The position numbers were made by a program, and so were the translations under genes. Shown here piece by piece: positions 40,920-48,819 of a DNA stretch of 64,000 bases. The stretch is from Duodenibacillus sp. GTDB taxonomy: Bacteria; Pseudomonadota; Gammaproteobacteria; Burkholderiales; Burkholderiaceae_F. Positions within the stretch are counted from its first letter, which is position 1. Each line of letters starts with the position of its first letter. The stretch is taken from NCBI GenBank assembly GCA_017628205.1, contig JAGBZO010000020.1, positions 62,001 through 126,000 of the forward strand, read 5' to 3'. Under the pieces are notes generated by a model. The model was not told the DNA's origin and made no database searches. It saw nothing but the letters and a program-made list of their open reading frames with translations.

Positions 40920-41742
40920 TGTTGACTCCGATTTGCGTGGCGGCGGCAAAAGCTTTCATGACCTCGTGGTGCCGGTCAATGAGTTCGCGAGTGTAGGGAT
41001 CCCGAGCATGTTCGAAAATCTCCGCCGGGGTTCCGCTTTCGGTGACACGACCTTGATGCATGACGATGAGTTCATCGGAAATCATGTTGAGAATGTCCAG
41101 GTCGTGCGAAATGAAAATCATGGCCGCGGATGTACTGCGCTTGATGCGGAGAAATTCCTGCATGATGGCGTATCGACTGATCGAGTCGATCGCTGTCGTC
41201 GGTTCGTCACAGACAATCAGATCGGGTTTGAGTGTGATGGCAAGTCCGATCATGATGCGTTGCAACATGCCGCCCGATAATTGGTGCGGATATTTGTGTA
41301 GCACCTCTTGAGGGTGATGGATGCGCATGAGCTCAAGCATCGCGACGGATTGCTCTCGGATTTGTGCTGCGGACCAGTCGGTATGCGAACGCAACGTTTC
41401 AGCTATTTGCTCGCCGATGCGATATAGCGGATCAAAGCAATTCATGGGGTTTTGCAACACCATGGTGATGCGACTGCCTCGCATGCGCCGGATCTGTTCA
41501 TTGGATTTGGCAAGAAGATTCTGACCTTGAAATTGAATGTTCCCGCTGACTTCGAAATTTTTATCCAATAGGCGAAGGAAGGCTTTGCACGTCATCGATT
41601 TGCCGGAGCCCGACTCGCCCAAAATCCCCAAACAACGCCCGGCATGCACGGAAAAACTGACGTTGTGCACGATATGGGCCTTTTTGGGTTCCTGATGAAA
41701 GACAACGTTGAGATTCTTAACGCTGAGAACGGGAGTGCTCAC
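40906..41742 (-). CDS. ABC transporter ATP-binding protein (NikD/OppD-like)
   Basis: The 278-residue ATPase has Walker A GESGSGKSMTCK near 40, the signature LSGGMLQRIM near 150, Walker B LIVCDEPTTAID near 170 and a switch His in FISHDL near 204. The QNPMNCFDPLYRIGEQIAETL Q-loop region is typical of the nickel/peptide family. Its start overlaps the permease stop by four bases, and it pairs with the next ATPase as the two different subunits of a PepT-type importer. Confidence 0.88.
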   Translation of the reverse strand: MSTPVLSVKNLNVVFHQEPKKAHIVHNVSFSVHAGRCLGILGESGSGKSMTCKAFLRLLDKNFEVSGNIQFQGQNLLAKSNEQIRRMRGSRITMVLQNPMNCFDPLYRIGEQIAETLRSHTDWSAAQIREQSVAMLELMRIHHPQEVLHKYPHQLSGGMLQRIMIGLAITLKPDLIVCDEPTTAIDSISRYAIMQEFLRIKRSTSAAMIFISHDLDILNMISDELIVMHQGRVTESGTPAEIFEHARDPYTRELIDRHHEVMKAFAAATQIGVNSDAT

Positions 41743-42563
41743 AATCGAACCTCCTTGGGATCAAGTGCGTCTCGGAGACTGTCTCCGAGCAGGTTGAAGG
41801 CCCCCACGAGCACGACGACGGCAATGCCGGGAACGAGCATTTGTTCCGGGTTGGAGACCATGACATTCTTTGCTTCGTTGAGCATGGCTCCCCATTCGGG
41901 AGTCGGTGCCTGGATGCCGAGACCGAGAAAACTGAGCGTAGAGATGTTTAGGATGGCCCACCCCGTATCCAGGCTAGCCAAAACAGCCAACTCAGCTGAA
42001 ATGCAAGGCAACATGTGACGGGTCATGATGTAGAGGTCGCCGGACCCGATGGTGCGTGAGAATAGAACGAAATTGGCGCCCGTGTATTTCACCACGGCCG
42101 TTCGAATCATGCGTGCGTACCACGCCCATTTGATAAAAATGTTCGCAAGGATGACGTTCTGAATATCCACCCCCAAGAGCGCGACGACGGCAAGGATCAT
42201 GATTTGGGAGGGAAATGACAGCATTACGTCGACAACGCGCATGATGATTTCATCAACTTTTCCTCGCATATAACCGGCCAACACGCCGAGCGTAAGCCCC
42301 AGACCGATCGTTCCCAACATAGTCAGGATCGCCAGAAACAGAGTGGGACGGATACCGTAGAGCATGCGAGAAAAAACGCAGCGGCCGAGTTGATCCGTGC
42401 CGAGCCAATAATCCCAGCTCGGCGGTGCGAATTTCATGAGGATGTTGTTTTCGTAAGGATCGTATGGTGCGATCCAAGGGGCAAAGATGCCCAACAGTGC
42501 CGTACCGACGATGATGAACAGACAAAAACGCGATACCGGGTTGCGCAGAAAAACGTTGAGCAT
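41739..42563 (-). CDS. ABC transporter permease (NikC/DppC-like)
   Basis: The 274-residue permease begins at ATG 42563, within a TAATG overlap with the preceding permease stop. It has an N-terminal helix followed by APWIAPYDPYENN and YWLGTDQLGRCVFSRMLYGIRPTL (about 60-83), typical of the C-type permeases of the peptide/nickel family, and five more helices. The EAA-like coupling segment GSGDLYIMTRHMLP lies near 170. The longer frame to 42731 is out of keeping with the family. Confidence 0.9.
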   Translation of the reverse strand: MLNVFLRNPVSRFCLFIIVGTALLGIFAPWIAPYDPYENNILMKFAPPSWDYWLGTDQLGRCVFSRMLYGIRPTLFLAILTMLGTIGLGLTLGVLAGYMRGKVDEIIMRVVDVMLSFPSQIMILAVVALLGVDIQNVILANIFIKWAWYARMIRTAVVKYTGANFVLFSRTIGSGDLYIMTRHMLPCISAELAVLASLDTGWAILNISTLSFLGLGIQAPTPEWGAMLNEAKNVMVSNPEQMLVPGIAVVVLVGAFNLLGDSLRDALDPKEVRL

Positions 42564-43507
42564 TAGCGATTCTCCTCTTGACGCAAGCGAGGATCCGCCA
42601 TGCATTGAATGATGTCGAAAAATAAATTGAAGATGACAAAGAGCACGCCGATCAGTAAAACGTAAGCCTGAATGACGGGGTAATCGCGATTGAAAATGGA
42701 GGTGATGCAAAGCTTGCCCAGTCCCGGCCAAGCAAATACGTTTTCAACGACAATGGTTCCCGCGATGAGTTGAGGAATGCTCATGCCGATAGCCGTGACG
42801 CAACTCTGAAGCGAGTTTTTCAGCACGTGACGAACCAAAATCGAGCGTTGTTTAAGTCCTCGAACATTGGCGTAGAGCACGTAGTCTTCCCGCATGTTCT
42901 CCAGCATGTTGTTGCGAATCAGGCGAATATAAGTGGAGATATAGGAGAGCGCGACGGTAAAAGCCGGAAGAATGAGATGTTTAAAGCTACCGGCGCCTGA
43001 CGTGGGCAGTAAATTCCATTTGATCGAGACGAGCCAGATAAGCAACAAGCCGATCCAGTAAACGGGCATGGCCGTGGTGGCAAAAACGATGCCTCGCATA
43101 ATTCGGTCGAACCAGCTGTCTTTGTAAACGGCGGACAGAAATCCTATGGGCAAGCTCAAGACGATGACATAAACGAGCGACATCGACGCCAAAGCGAGCG
43201 TATCCGGCAGACAGCGAGTGAGTTCGCCCAGAACAGTACGGGCGGGATTGGTGTAACTAACGCCGAAATCTCCTCGGAGGCAGTCCCAAAGCCAGTAAAA
43301 GTAACGAATGAAAAAAGGTTGATCCAGGCCGAGTTCTTTTCGTACCTCCGCGATGGCTTCAGCAGTGATGATGGGCGTTTGACGAACGCGAAGCGCTACT
43401 TCCGCCGGGTCAGACGGAATGAGGTTGATGAAGCAAAAGCACAGAAAAGAAATAACGAGCAAAAGCGGAATCGTTGCCAAACACCGCTTGATGACGTAAT
43501 GCCTCAT
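42563..43507 (-). CDS. ABC transporter permease (NikB/DppB-like)
   Basis: The 314-residue permease starts MRHYVIKRCLATIPLLLVISFLCFCFINLIPSDPAE, the standard first helix and motif of B-type permeases, followed by ELGLDQPFFIRYFYWLWDCLRGDFGVSY near 55-82. Six helices are predictable. The coupling loop VRGLKQRSILVRHVLKNSL is near 208-226. It follows the substrate-binding gene after 109 bases that contain a stem-loop. Confidence 0.9.
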   Translation of the reverse strand: MRHYVIKRCLATIPLLLVISFLCFCFINLIPSDPAEVALRVRQTPIITAEAIAEVRKELGLDQPFFIRYFYWLWDCLRGDFGVSYTNPARTVLGELTRCLPDTLALASMSLVYVIVLSLPIGFLSAVYKDSWFDRIMRGIVFATTAMPVYWIGLLLIWLVSIKWNLLPTSGAGSFKHLILPAFTVALSYISTYIRLIRNNMLENMREDYVLYANVRGLKQRSILVRHVLKNSLQSCVTAIGMSIPQLIAGTIVVENVFAWPGLGKLCITSIFNRDYPVIQAYVLLIGVLFVIFNLFFDIIQCMADPRLRQEENR

Positions 43508-43569
43508 GATGAGTAAATGGACAAAGAAGAGTGTAGTTTTGTTTTATGCCGAGGCTGGGGGGCAGACGA

Positions 43570-43601
43570 GTGGCCTTTGCCGATGGGAAGGCAAATGCCA
43601 C
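43570..43601 (-). promoter_or_regulatory. Intercistronic stem-loop between binding-protein and permease genes
   Basis: GTGGCCTTTGCC (43570-43581) and GGCAAATGCCAC (43590-43601) pair with one mismatch and no T-run. Such hairpins often protect the upstream binding-protein message and reduce read-through into the permeases. Confidence 0.55.
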
Positions 43602-43616
43602 GCAGGCCGGCTTCGG

Positions 43617-45224
43617 TTATTTTCTGGGCGTCATATCGACAAAGGGCACTTCGTACTGGTTGGACAAGAAGCCGACGTTGTCGATGCGCTTGTGATACAG
43701 CGCTTTATTGGTTTCAAAGGTGATCGGGATGTAGACGGCGCCATCATGCAGTCGCGTAAGAACGTCTCGGTAAAGCTCTTGTCGAGTCGCTTCATCGGTC
43801 GACACGAGAATTTGCGTGATGCGTTCGTCGATTTGCTTCTTATCGGGCAAGCCGAGTTGCGCTGCATAGTCCCCATAAACGCGTTGACGCATGGCGGCAA
43901 GAGACGACTGAGGATCGTACGGCGTGCCCCAACAAATGTTGAAGACCATATCGAAGTCGCCGTTTTTCATGTTGTCTCGGTAAGACTGTTCCTCTTCTCC
44001 TCGAATGGAGAGTTTGATACCGAGTTTGCCGTATTCGCTCTGCAAGTATTCCGCAATCGTTTTTTCCGGTACGGAGTTGGCGTTGTACAAAAGAGAGAGT
44101 TCGAGCTTGTTGCCGTTTTTGGTTAAAGGGGCTCGTTTGCTTTGACGCGCGTAGCCAGCTTGTGCAAGCAAGTCGGCCGCCTTTTTCATGTCGTATTCGT
44201 AAGGTTTCAGACCGATGTTGCAATACGGAAGCGTCGGCGCATAGAGCGTGTCGGCAGGCGGCTCGAAGCCGTGGAAAACCCCTTGAGAAATCGTTTTTTT
44301 ATTGGTGGCGTGTTGCAGCGCCTTACGAACCAACGGATCGGACAAGTGTTGTCTGTTCGTATTGAGAACGATTTGTCGCGTCGACGTAGGATCGGACACG
44401 GCAATGCCAAACTTTTGACTGTCGCGGTACTTGTTGAGAGCATCGGAGTCAACCATATTTTTGCCCCAGATCAGGTCGGCTTCGCCTTTCTCCAATGCGA
44501 GAATACGCGTTTGATTGTCGGGAATGACCTTGACGACAATGCGACGGAATGCAGGCTTTTTACCCCAATAATTCTCGTTGCGCTCGAAGATTGAGTATTC
44601 GTCGATGACGTGTTTTTTCAGAATCCACGGGCCGGAACCGACAAAGGACGTCACGCCGTCTTTGGTGGTGCCGTTTTTCATAACCTTCGGGCTGACGAAG
44701 GCAAAGGGACGCGTGACGGCCAGTTCCGTGAGCATCGGGTAATAGGGCTTGCTCATGCGCATCACGAAGGTATTGGCATCCGTCGCTTTGGCCGAGACGA
44801 GAAGTCGCATCATCTCGAGCCAGGTGTGACGTTTCTTGTTGTCAATGATGGCGTCGAAATTTGCCTGTACGGCATAGGCGTCCAATTTCTCGCCGTCGCT
44901 GAAGGTGATGCCGGGACGAATCTTGAACGTATAGGTAAGTCCGTCGGGAGAGATCGACCAACTTTCCGCAATGGCGGGATGGTAAGAGCCGTCATTTCCA
45001 AGCGTGACGAGCCCCTCGAAAAGCATTTCCTGCGCGAACATTTCTCCACCGTACAAATGCGGATTTAAATCGCGAAGATCGCGAAAGTTGAGAAACACGA
45101 CGGTGTCAGCGCTTGGAGCAATGTCCGATGCCAAAGCCGGGAGGCTTCGCAGGCCCAAGGCGGTAGCGAGAAAGGCGGAACCGACACCACCGAGAAGGTG
45201 GCGGCGAGAAATGGTCGTCATCAT
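43617..45224 (-). CDS. Nik-like extracytoplasmic binding protein with Tat signal
   Basis: This 535-residue family-5 solute-binding protein is strikingly like NikA over its whole length: LNPHLYGGEMFAQEMLFEGLV near 55, NFDAIIDNKKRHTWLEMM near 120, TRPFAFVSP, GSGPWILKK, NENYWGKKPA and the end RLHDGAVYIPITFETN. The N-terminus has a twin-arginine signal (ISRRHLLGG, then a hydrophobic stretch to ALAS). By hand alignment with E. coli NikA, Trp100 and Arg137 of the ligand site are kept, but His416, the direct nickel ligand, is Tyr. The ligand may therefore be another metal chelate or an opine-like metallophore. ATG 45224 follows GGAG; ATG 45239 is possible. A Fur box overlaps its promoter. Confidence 0.85.
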   Translation of the reverse strand: MMTTISRRHLLGGVGSAFLATALGLRSLPALASDIAPSADTVVFLNFRDLRDLNPHLYGGEMFAQEMLFEGLVTLGNDGSYHPAIAESWSISPDGLTYTFKIRPGITFSDGEKLDAYAVQANFDAIIDNKKRHTWLEMMRLLVSAKATDANTFVMRMSKPYYPMLTELAVTRPFAFVSPKVMKNGTTKDGVTSFVGSGPWILKKHVIDEYSIFERNENYWGKKPAFRRIVVKVIPDNQTRILALEKGEADLIWGKNMVDSDALNKYRDSQKFGIAVSDPTSTRQIVLNTNRQHLSDPLVRKALQHATNKKTISQGVFHGFEPPADTLYAPTLPYCNIGLKPYEYDMKKAADLLAQAGYARQSKRAPLTKNGNKLELSLLYNANSVPEKTIAEYLQSEYGKLGIKLSIRGEEEQSYRDNMKNGDFDMVFNICWGTPYDPQSSLAAMRQRVYGDYAAQLGLPDKKQIDERITQILVSTDEATRQELYRDVLTRLHDGAVYIPITFETNKALYHKRIDNVGFLSNQYEVPFVDMTPRK

Positions 45225-45252
45225 CGTAATTAACTCCATAGTTTTTTGGGTA

Positions 45253-45271
45253 CGTAATGATAATCATTCTC
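45253..45271 (-). promoter_or_regulatory. Fur box over the promoter of the Nik-like operon
   Basis: The 19 bases CGTAATGATAATCATTCTC match the Fur consensus GATAATGATAATCATTATC at 16 positions. On the minus strand the box covers the likely -10 element TATCAT (45257-45262); the -35 element is TTCACC (45280-45285), spaced 17 bases. Iron-loaded Fur would block the promoter. Confidence 0.82.
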
Positions 45272-45285
45272 ACATAAACGGTGAA
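45257..45285 (-). promoter_or_regulatory. Promoter of the Nik-like operon
   Basis: Read on the minus strand: TTCACC, 17 bases, TATCAT, about 33 bases before the ATG at 45224. The -10 element is inside the Fur box. Confidence 0.55.
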
Positions 45286-45563
45286 AAGGGATATCCCTGT
45301 AAGATAAAAGTCGTATATGCAATCAGTCATTGCCCACGACTTCGGCCGATTTTCTTTTCTTGTGGAGCCGAAGGTTCGAGCTTATTGTGTTTAAGTTACG
45401 ATTTGTTCGAAAGGTTTGAAGTGTTTTTTCAACACACGAGAAGAGGGTTCCGATAAATTCTCTTGCTCTTTGTCGGGGTTGGAATTCGGATGCGTGCGTC
45501 ATGCTGCATGCCTCGGCAGGAGGATGGACGTTCGTTTTCATCCGACAGAAAGTAGAGACGCAA

Positions 45564-45598
45564 TCAACCGGCGTCATGCATGTCATGACGCCGGTTGA
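45564..45598. repeat. 15-base perfect inverted repeat between aroG and the Nik-like operon
   Basis: TCAACCGGCGTCATG (45564-45578) and CATGACGCCGGTTGA (45584-45598) are perfectly complementary with a 5-base loop. There is no T-run on either side. It may end aroG transcripts or bind a protein. The rest of 45286-45653 is AT-rich and shows no gene I can support. Confidence 0.7.
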
Positions 45599-45653
45599 CG
45601 TTTATGTGGACAAGAATGGAGAGGGCGAAGCGAGCCGTCTCCCGGCAAGAAGC

Positions 45654-46715
45654 TTAGATGTTGCGGCTGCGGCGATTACGGACGGCATGGGCCAGCTTTT
45701 GAAGCAGTACCACGCTGTCTTCCCATCCCAAGCACGCATCAGTAACGGATTGTCCGTAGGTGAGCGCTTTTCCGTCGACGATGTCTTGGCGGCCTTCAAC
45801 CAAGTGAGATTCGATCATGACGCCGAAAATGGCGGAATTGCCGTTGCTCACTTGTTCGCAAATGTCTTCAACAACCGCGATTTGGTTTTTGCAAATCTTA
45901 CGGGAGTTCGAGTGTGAAGCGTCGATCATAATCGCTTCGCGATGACCGGCAGATCGCAACATTTCCTGGGCCTTGGCAACGCTTTGTGCATCGAAATTCG
46001 GCTCCTTGCCTCCGCGCAGAATGATGTGGCAGTCTTCGTTGCCCGAGGTGGTGACAATGGCGGAAATGCCTCCCTTAGTGACGGATAAGAAGGAGTGGTG
46101 GTGTTCAGCCGCGCCGATGGCATCGACGGCGATTTTGATGTCGCCATTGGTTGCGTTTTTAAATCCGACGGGGCAAGACAAACCGCTGGCCAATTCGCGG
46201 TGAACTTGACTTTCGGTCGTTCGGGCGCCGATGGCCCCCCAGCTGACCAAGTCGGCGATGTATTGCGGGGTGATCATGTCGAGGTATTCGACGCCGGTCG
46301 GCAATTCCATATTGTTGATGTCGAGAATCAACTGACGGGCCACTCGCAAGCCGTGATTGATACGGCAGGATCCGTCGAGATCGGGGTCGTTGATCAGTCC
46401 CTTCCACCCGACGGTCGTACGCGGTTTTTCAAAGTAGACGCGCATCACGATTTCCAGTTCTCCCTGCAGTTTGCGACGCAGTTCGCTCAAACGGGTGGCG
46501 TATTCGATCGCCGCCTTCGGGTCGTGAATGGAGCACGGACCGATGACGACGACCATGCGATCATCTTTGCCGTGCAAAATGTCGTGAATAGCGGAACGGC
46601 AACGATAAACGGTGGAAGCGGCTGCATCGTCACAAGGGAACTCACGGATGAGATGGGCCGGGGGAGTCAATTCACGGATCTCTTTGATTCGAGTGTCGTC
46701 AGTGGAGTAACGCAT
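45654..46715 (-). CDS. aroG: 3-deoxy-7-phosphoheptulonate (DAHP) synthase, AroG/AroF type
   Basis: The enzyme condenses phosphoenolpyruvate and erythrose 4-phosphate in the first step of the shikimate pathway. The 353 residues are of the type I-alpha class, with VVIGPCSIHDPKAAIEYA near 57-74, RVYFEKPRTTVGWKGLINDPD near 92-112, GARTTESQVHRELASG near 163-178, the metal ligands in IIIRGGKEPN-like ILRGGKEPN near 234, and DASHSNSRK near 267. Type I-alpha enzymes are feedback-inhibited by Phe, Tyr or Trp; which one applies is not clear from sequence. ATG 46715 follows AAAGGA with good spacing. A Phe/Tyr leader peptide and terminator precede it, so attenuation by these amino acids is likely. Confidence 0.93.
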   Translation of the reverse strand: MRYSTDDTRIKEIRELTPPAHLIREFPCDDAAASTVYRCRSAIHDILHGKDDRMVVVIGPCSIHDPKAAIEYATRLSELRRKLQGELEIVMRVYFEKPRTTVGWKGLINDPDLDGSCRINHGLRVARQLILDINNMELPTGVEYLDMITPQYIADLVSWGAIGARTTESQVHRELASGLSCPVGFKNATNGDIKIAVDAIGAAEHHHSFLSVTKGGISAIVTTSGNEDCHIILRGGKEPNFDAQSVAKAQEMLRSAGHREAIMIDASHSNSRKICKNQIAVVEDICEQVSNGNSAIFGVMIESHLVEGRQDIVDGKALTYGQSVTDACLGWEDSVVLLQKLAHAVRNRRSRNI

Positions 46716-46767
46716 GGAGGATTCCTTTGTCGTAGCGAGTCGTTGAGGAGTCAAGATCGGCGTGGTT

Positions 46768-46806
46768 ACAAAAAAACCGCCGAGCTATGACGCCTGGCGG
46801 TTTGTT
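46768..46806 (-). terminator. Attenuator hairpin before aroG
   Basis: On the minus strand AAACCGCC (plus-strand 46796-46803) pairs with GGCGGTTT (46774-46781) and is followed by a T-run. It lies between the leader peptide stop and the aroG start. The segment GGCGG at 46847-46851, inside the leader frame, could pair instead with CCGCC of the first arm and prevent termination. Confidence 0.78.
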
Positions 46807-46823
46807 TGGTTCCGTAAGAGCTT

Positions 46824-46901
46824 TTATTCGTACGCGCTTACCCCTTCCGCCGACGAGCAGAAATACAAGTAAAAGCTAAAGCTAAATCGTACGTGGGTCA
46901 T
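46824..46901 (-). CDS. Phe/Tyr-rich leader peptide of aroG
   Basis: The minus strand encodes a 25-residue peptide from ATG 46901 to TAA 46824-46826. Its middle reads RFSFSFYLYF, with four Phe and two Tyr in ten residues, and a third Tyr is second to last. GAGAG precedes the ATG. The terminator hairpin follows 18 bases after the stop. This is the layout of ribosome-mediated attenuation, as for pheL in front of pheA, but here ahead of a DAHP synthase. The Phe/Tyr codons lie at 46860-46886, just upstream of the possible antiterminator segment. I know of no standard gene name for it. Confidence 0.78.
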   Translation of the reverse strand: MTHVRFSFSFYLYFCSSAEGVSAYE

Positions 46902-47074
46902 AAAGCTCTCGTGTTTTAATGCGAAACGGATGCCGATTTGACATCGATCGTCCGTCTACTCTAGCGGTAACTTTCAAAGAATGCAAATAAATTTAACCCC
47001 TAAATACAAGTGCTTAGGTTGTTTTTTATAGATGAAACGGACTTAAAATAATCACTGTTGAAAGGAATACTTAT
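46902..47074. promoter_or_regulatory. Divergent promoter region of the aroG leader and yheT
   Basis: The AT-rich spacer must hold promoters in both directions. I see no clear Tyr-R or Trp-R operator. GAAAGGAATACTTAT directly precedes the yheT ATG at 47075 and contains its ribosome site. Confidence 0.4.
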
Positions 47075-48052
47075 ATGCCGTTGGTAGAGTCTGAATACAG
47101 GGCCCCTAGATGGTTGCGCGGCGGACATTTGCAAACGATCGTTCCGGCCAAGTTTTTTTCAAGACCGAGCGTCGAGTATCGTCGAGAATTGGTGGAAACG
47201 CCTGACGGTGACGTACGGGCGTTTGATTGGGTGCAAAACGAACCGTCGGATCCGTCGGCTCCCGTTCTAGTGCATTTTCACGGGCTGGAGGGGTCGAGTC
47301 GAAGTCACTACGCCGAGATGTTGATGCATTCCGTCGCCCAAAGAGGATGGCGCGGCGTGGTCGCGCAGTTTCGAGGGTGTGGCGGAGTTTCCAACCGTTT
47401 GCCTCGAGCCTATTTTGCCGGGGATGTCGACGACGCTCAATGGGCTCTCGATTTAGTGCACGATCGATTTAAGGACGCGCCGATTTTTGCTGTTGGGGTG
47501 AGTTTGGGAGGCAATCAACTGGCCAAACTATTGGGCGATCGACCGACTCAAATATCGTATGTGCAAGCGGCGGCCAGTATTTCGGCGCCGGTTGATTTGG
47601 TTGCCGGCAGCGAAAATTTGCGAGACGGTTTCAACCGACTGTATGCGGCCAACTTTTTGTCAACCTTGCGGGAGAAAGTCAAAGAGAAGGCCGCGCTTTT
47701 TCCCGGATTGATTGATTATGCGGCTGCTCTCAAGAGCAAAACGTTGTATGAGTTTGACGAAGCGTTTACGGCGCCTCTTCACGGTTTTTCCACTGCCATG
47801 GAGTATTGGACGGCGTGTTCCGCAAAACAGGTATTAAAAGATGTTAAAACGCCTCTTTTGTTGTTAAATGCGAAGAATGATCCATTTCTCCCTGCTTGGG
47901 CGTTGCCAACGCTGGACGATGTCAGTGAAAGCGTTTGGTTGGAACAACCCGAAGAGGGCGGCCACGTCGGTTTTCCAACGGGAGGATTTCCTGGCGAAAT
48001 GAACTTCTTGCCCAACAGAGTTTTGAGTTTCCTCGAGCGTTTTTTGCCCTAG
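47075..48052 (+). CDS. yheT: YheT-family alpha/beta hydrolase
   Basis: The 325-residue protein starts with APRWLRGGHLQTIVPA, the hallmark of YheT/ABHD1-type hydrolases. The triad looks complete: nucleophile Ser in GVSLGGNQLAK near 146-156, Asp in NAKNDPFLP near 269-277 and His in EGGHVGFPTGG near 299-309. Function in bacteria is unknown; an esterase acting on lipids is presumed. It ends before a strong terminator shared with the convergent YecA-like gene. Confidence 0.88.
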   Translation: MPLVESEYRAPRWLRGGHLQTIVPAKFFSRPSVEYRRELVETPDGDVRAFDWVQNEPSDPSAPVLVHFHGLEGSSRSHYAEMLMHSVAQRGWRGVVAQFRGCGGVSNRLPRAYFAGDVDDAQWALDLVHDRFKDAPIFAVGVSLGGNQLAKLLGDRPTQISYVQAAASISAPVDLVAGSENLRDGFNRLYAANFLSTLREKVKEKAALFPGLIDYAAALKSKTLYEFDEAFTAPLHGFSTAMEYWTACSAKQVLKDVKTPLLLLNAKNDPFLPAWALPTLDDVSESVWLEQPEEGGHVGFPTGGFPGEMNFLPNRVLSFLERFLP

Positions 48053-48067
48053 AAGGGGAGGGCTCAT

Positions 48068-48108
48068 AAAACAAACGGATTGACGTCTAAGGTCAATCCG
48101 TTTGTTTT
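48068..48108. terminator. Bidirectional terminator
   Basis: AAAACAAACGGATTGAC (48068-48084) and GTCAATCCGTTTGTTTT (48092-48108) are perfectly complementary over 17 bases. Confidence 0.9.
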
Positions 48109-48127
48109 GGTATGTCACTGCATGAAG

Positions 48128-48793
48128 TTAGCGACGCTTGTTCGAGCGGGGACGCTGTTGTTTTTGTTGCGCGGCAATGTCTTCGGCGCGCGTGACTTCG
48201 GCAATTTCTTGAACACAGGCTTCAAGATCGGCCACGGCTTCGTCCAAATTTAAAAAGGCGACGGATTCGTCAATATCGCTGAGAATCGAGTGCGTCTCTT
48301 CATCGGCGTCTTCTTCGTCTTTGGTTTCGTAACGAAGAATGCCGACCAAGGCGGCCTGAACGGCTTTACTTTGGTTCTTGAGTAACTCGGGCCACATGGA
48401 GCAAGCGGCGGAGAAGCCGTTGGAAAAGCTGCTCAACGCTTCGATGCTTTCGGGGCCGTCGACGGGATTGCCTTCGTCGTCTTCCGCTTCGTAAATGATC
48501 GGATCAATCGGCTTTTCGTTCAAAATGGCGGCCTCGAGTTGGCCCCCTCGACGCAAAATGAGTTTGCGAAGCTCGCTTTGTTCCGGCTCTTTCAAATGAG
48601 CACGTTCACGCCCTTCCATATCGAAAATCAAGGGCATCCAATCTTGCTGCTCGGGAGGGTTCTTCATCAGCGCCAAGGCGGTCAGATAACCGTCTAGCAT
48701 GTCCGCTTCCATAGGGATGAAGGGTTCGGGAATCTTTGCAAGAAGCTCGCCCAAACGATCGATTTCATCAAGAGAAAGAGTCGCGAGAGCCAT
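48128..48793 (-). CDS. YecA/UPF0149-family protein
   Basis: The 221-residue protein has the family motif MEADMLDGYLTALALMKNPP near 28-47 and a second conserved helix FSNGFSAACSMWPELL near 120-135. It is acidic in its last third and ends with a basic tail (QQKQQRPRSNKRR) instead of the SEC-C zinc motif found in YecA. The role of the family is unknown. It follows ptsI by 26 bases in the same direction and probably belongs to that transcript. Confidence 0.75.
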   Translation of the reverse strand: MALATLSLDEIDRLGELLAKIPEPFIPMEADMLDGYLTALALMKNPPEQQDWMPLIFDMEGRERAHLKEPEQSELRKLILRRGGQLEAAILNEKPIDPIIYEAEDDEGNPVDGPESIEALSSFSNGFSAACSMWPELLKNQSKAVQAALVGILRYETKDEEDADEETHSILSDIDESVAFLNLDEAVADLEACVQEIAEVTRAEDIAAQQKQQRPRSNKRR

Positions 48794-48819
48794 AAATGTC
48801 GTATTCCTATAAAGATGTA

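Noticed and set aside
45501..45917. 138-codon frame across the palindrome and into aroG
   Set aside because: It lies opposite aroG, includes the perfect inverted repeat and has no recognisable family features.
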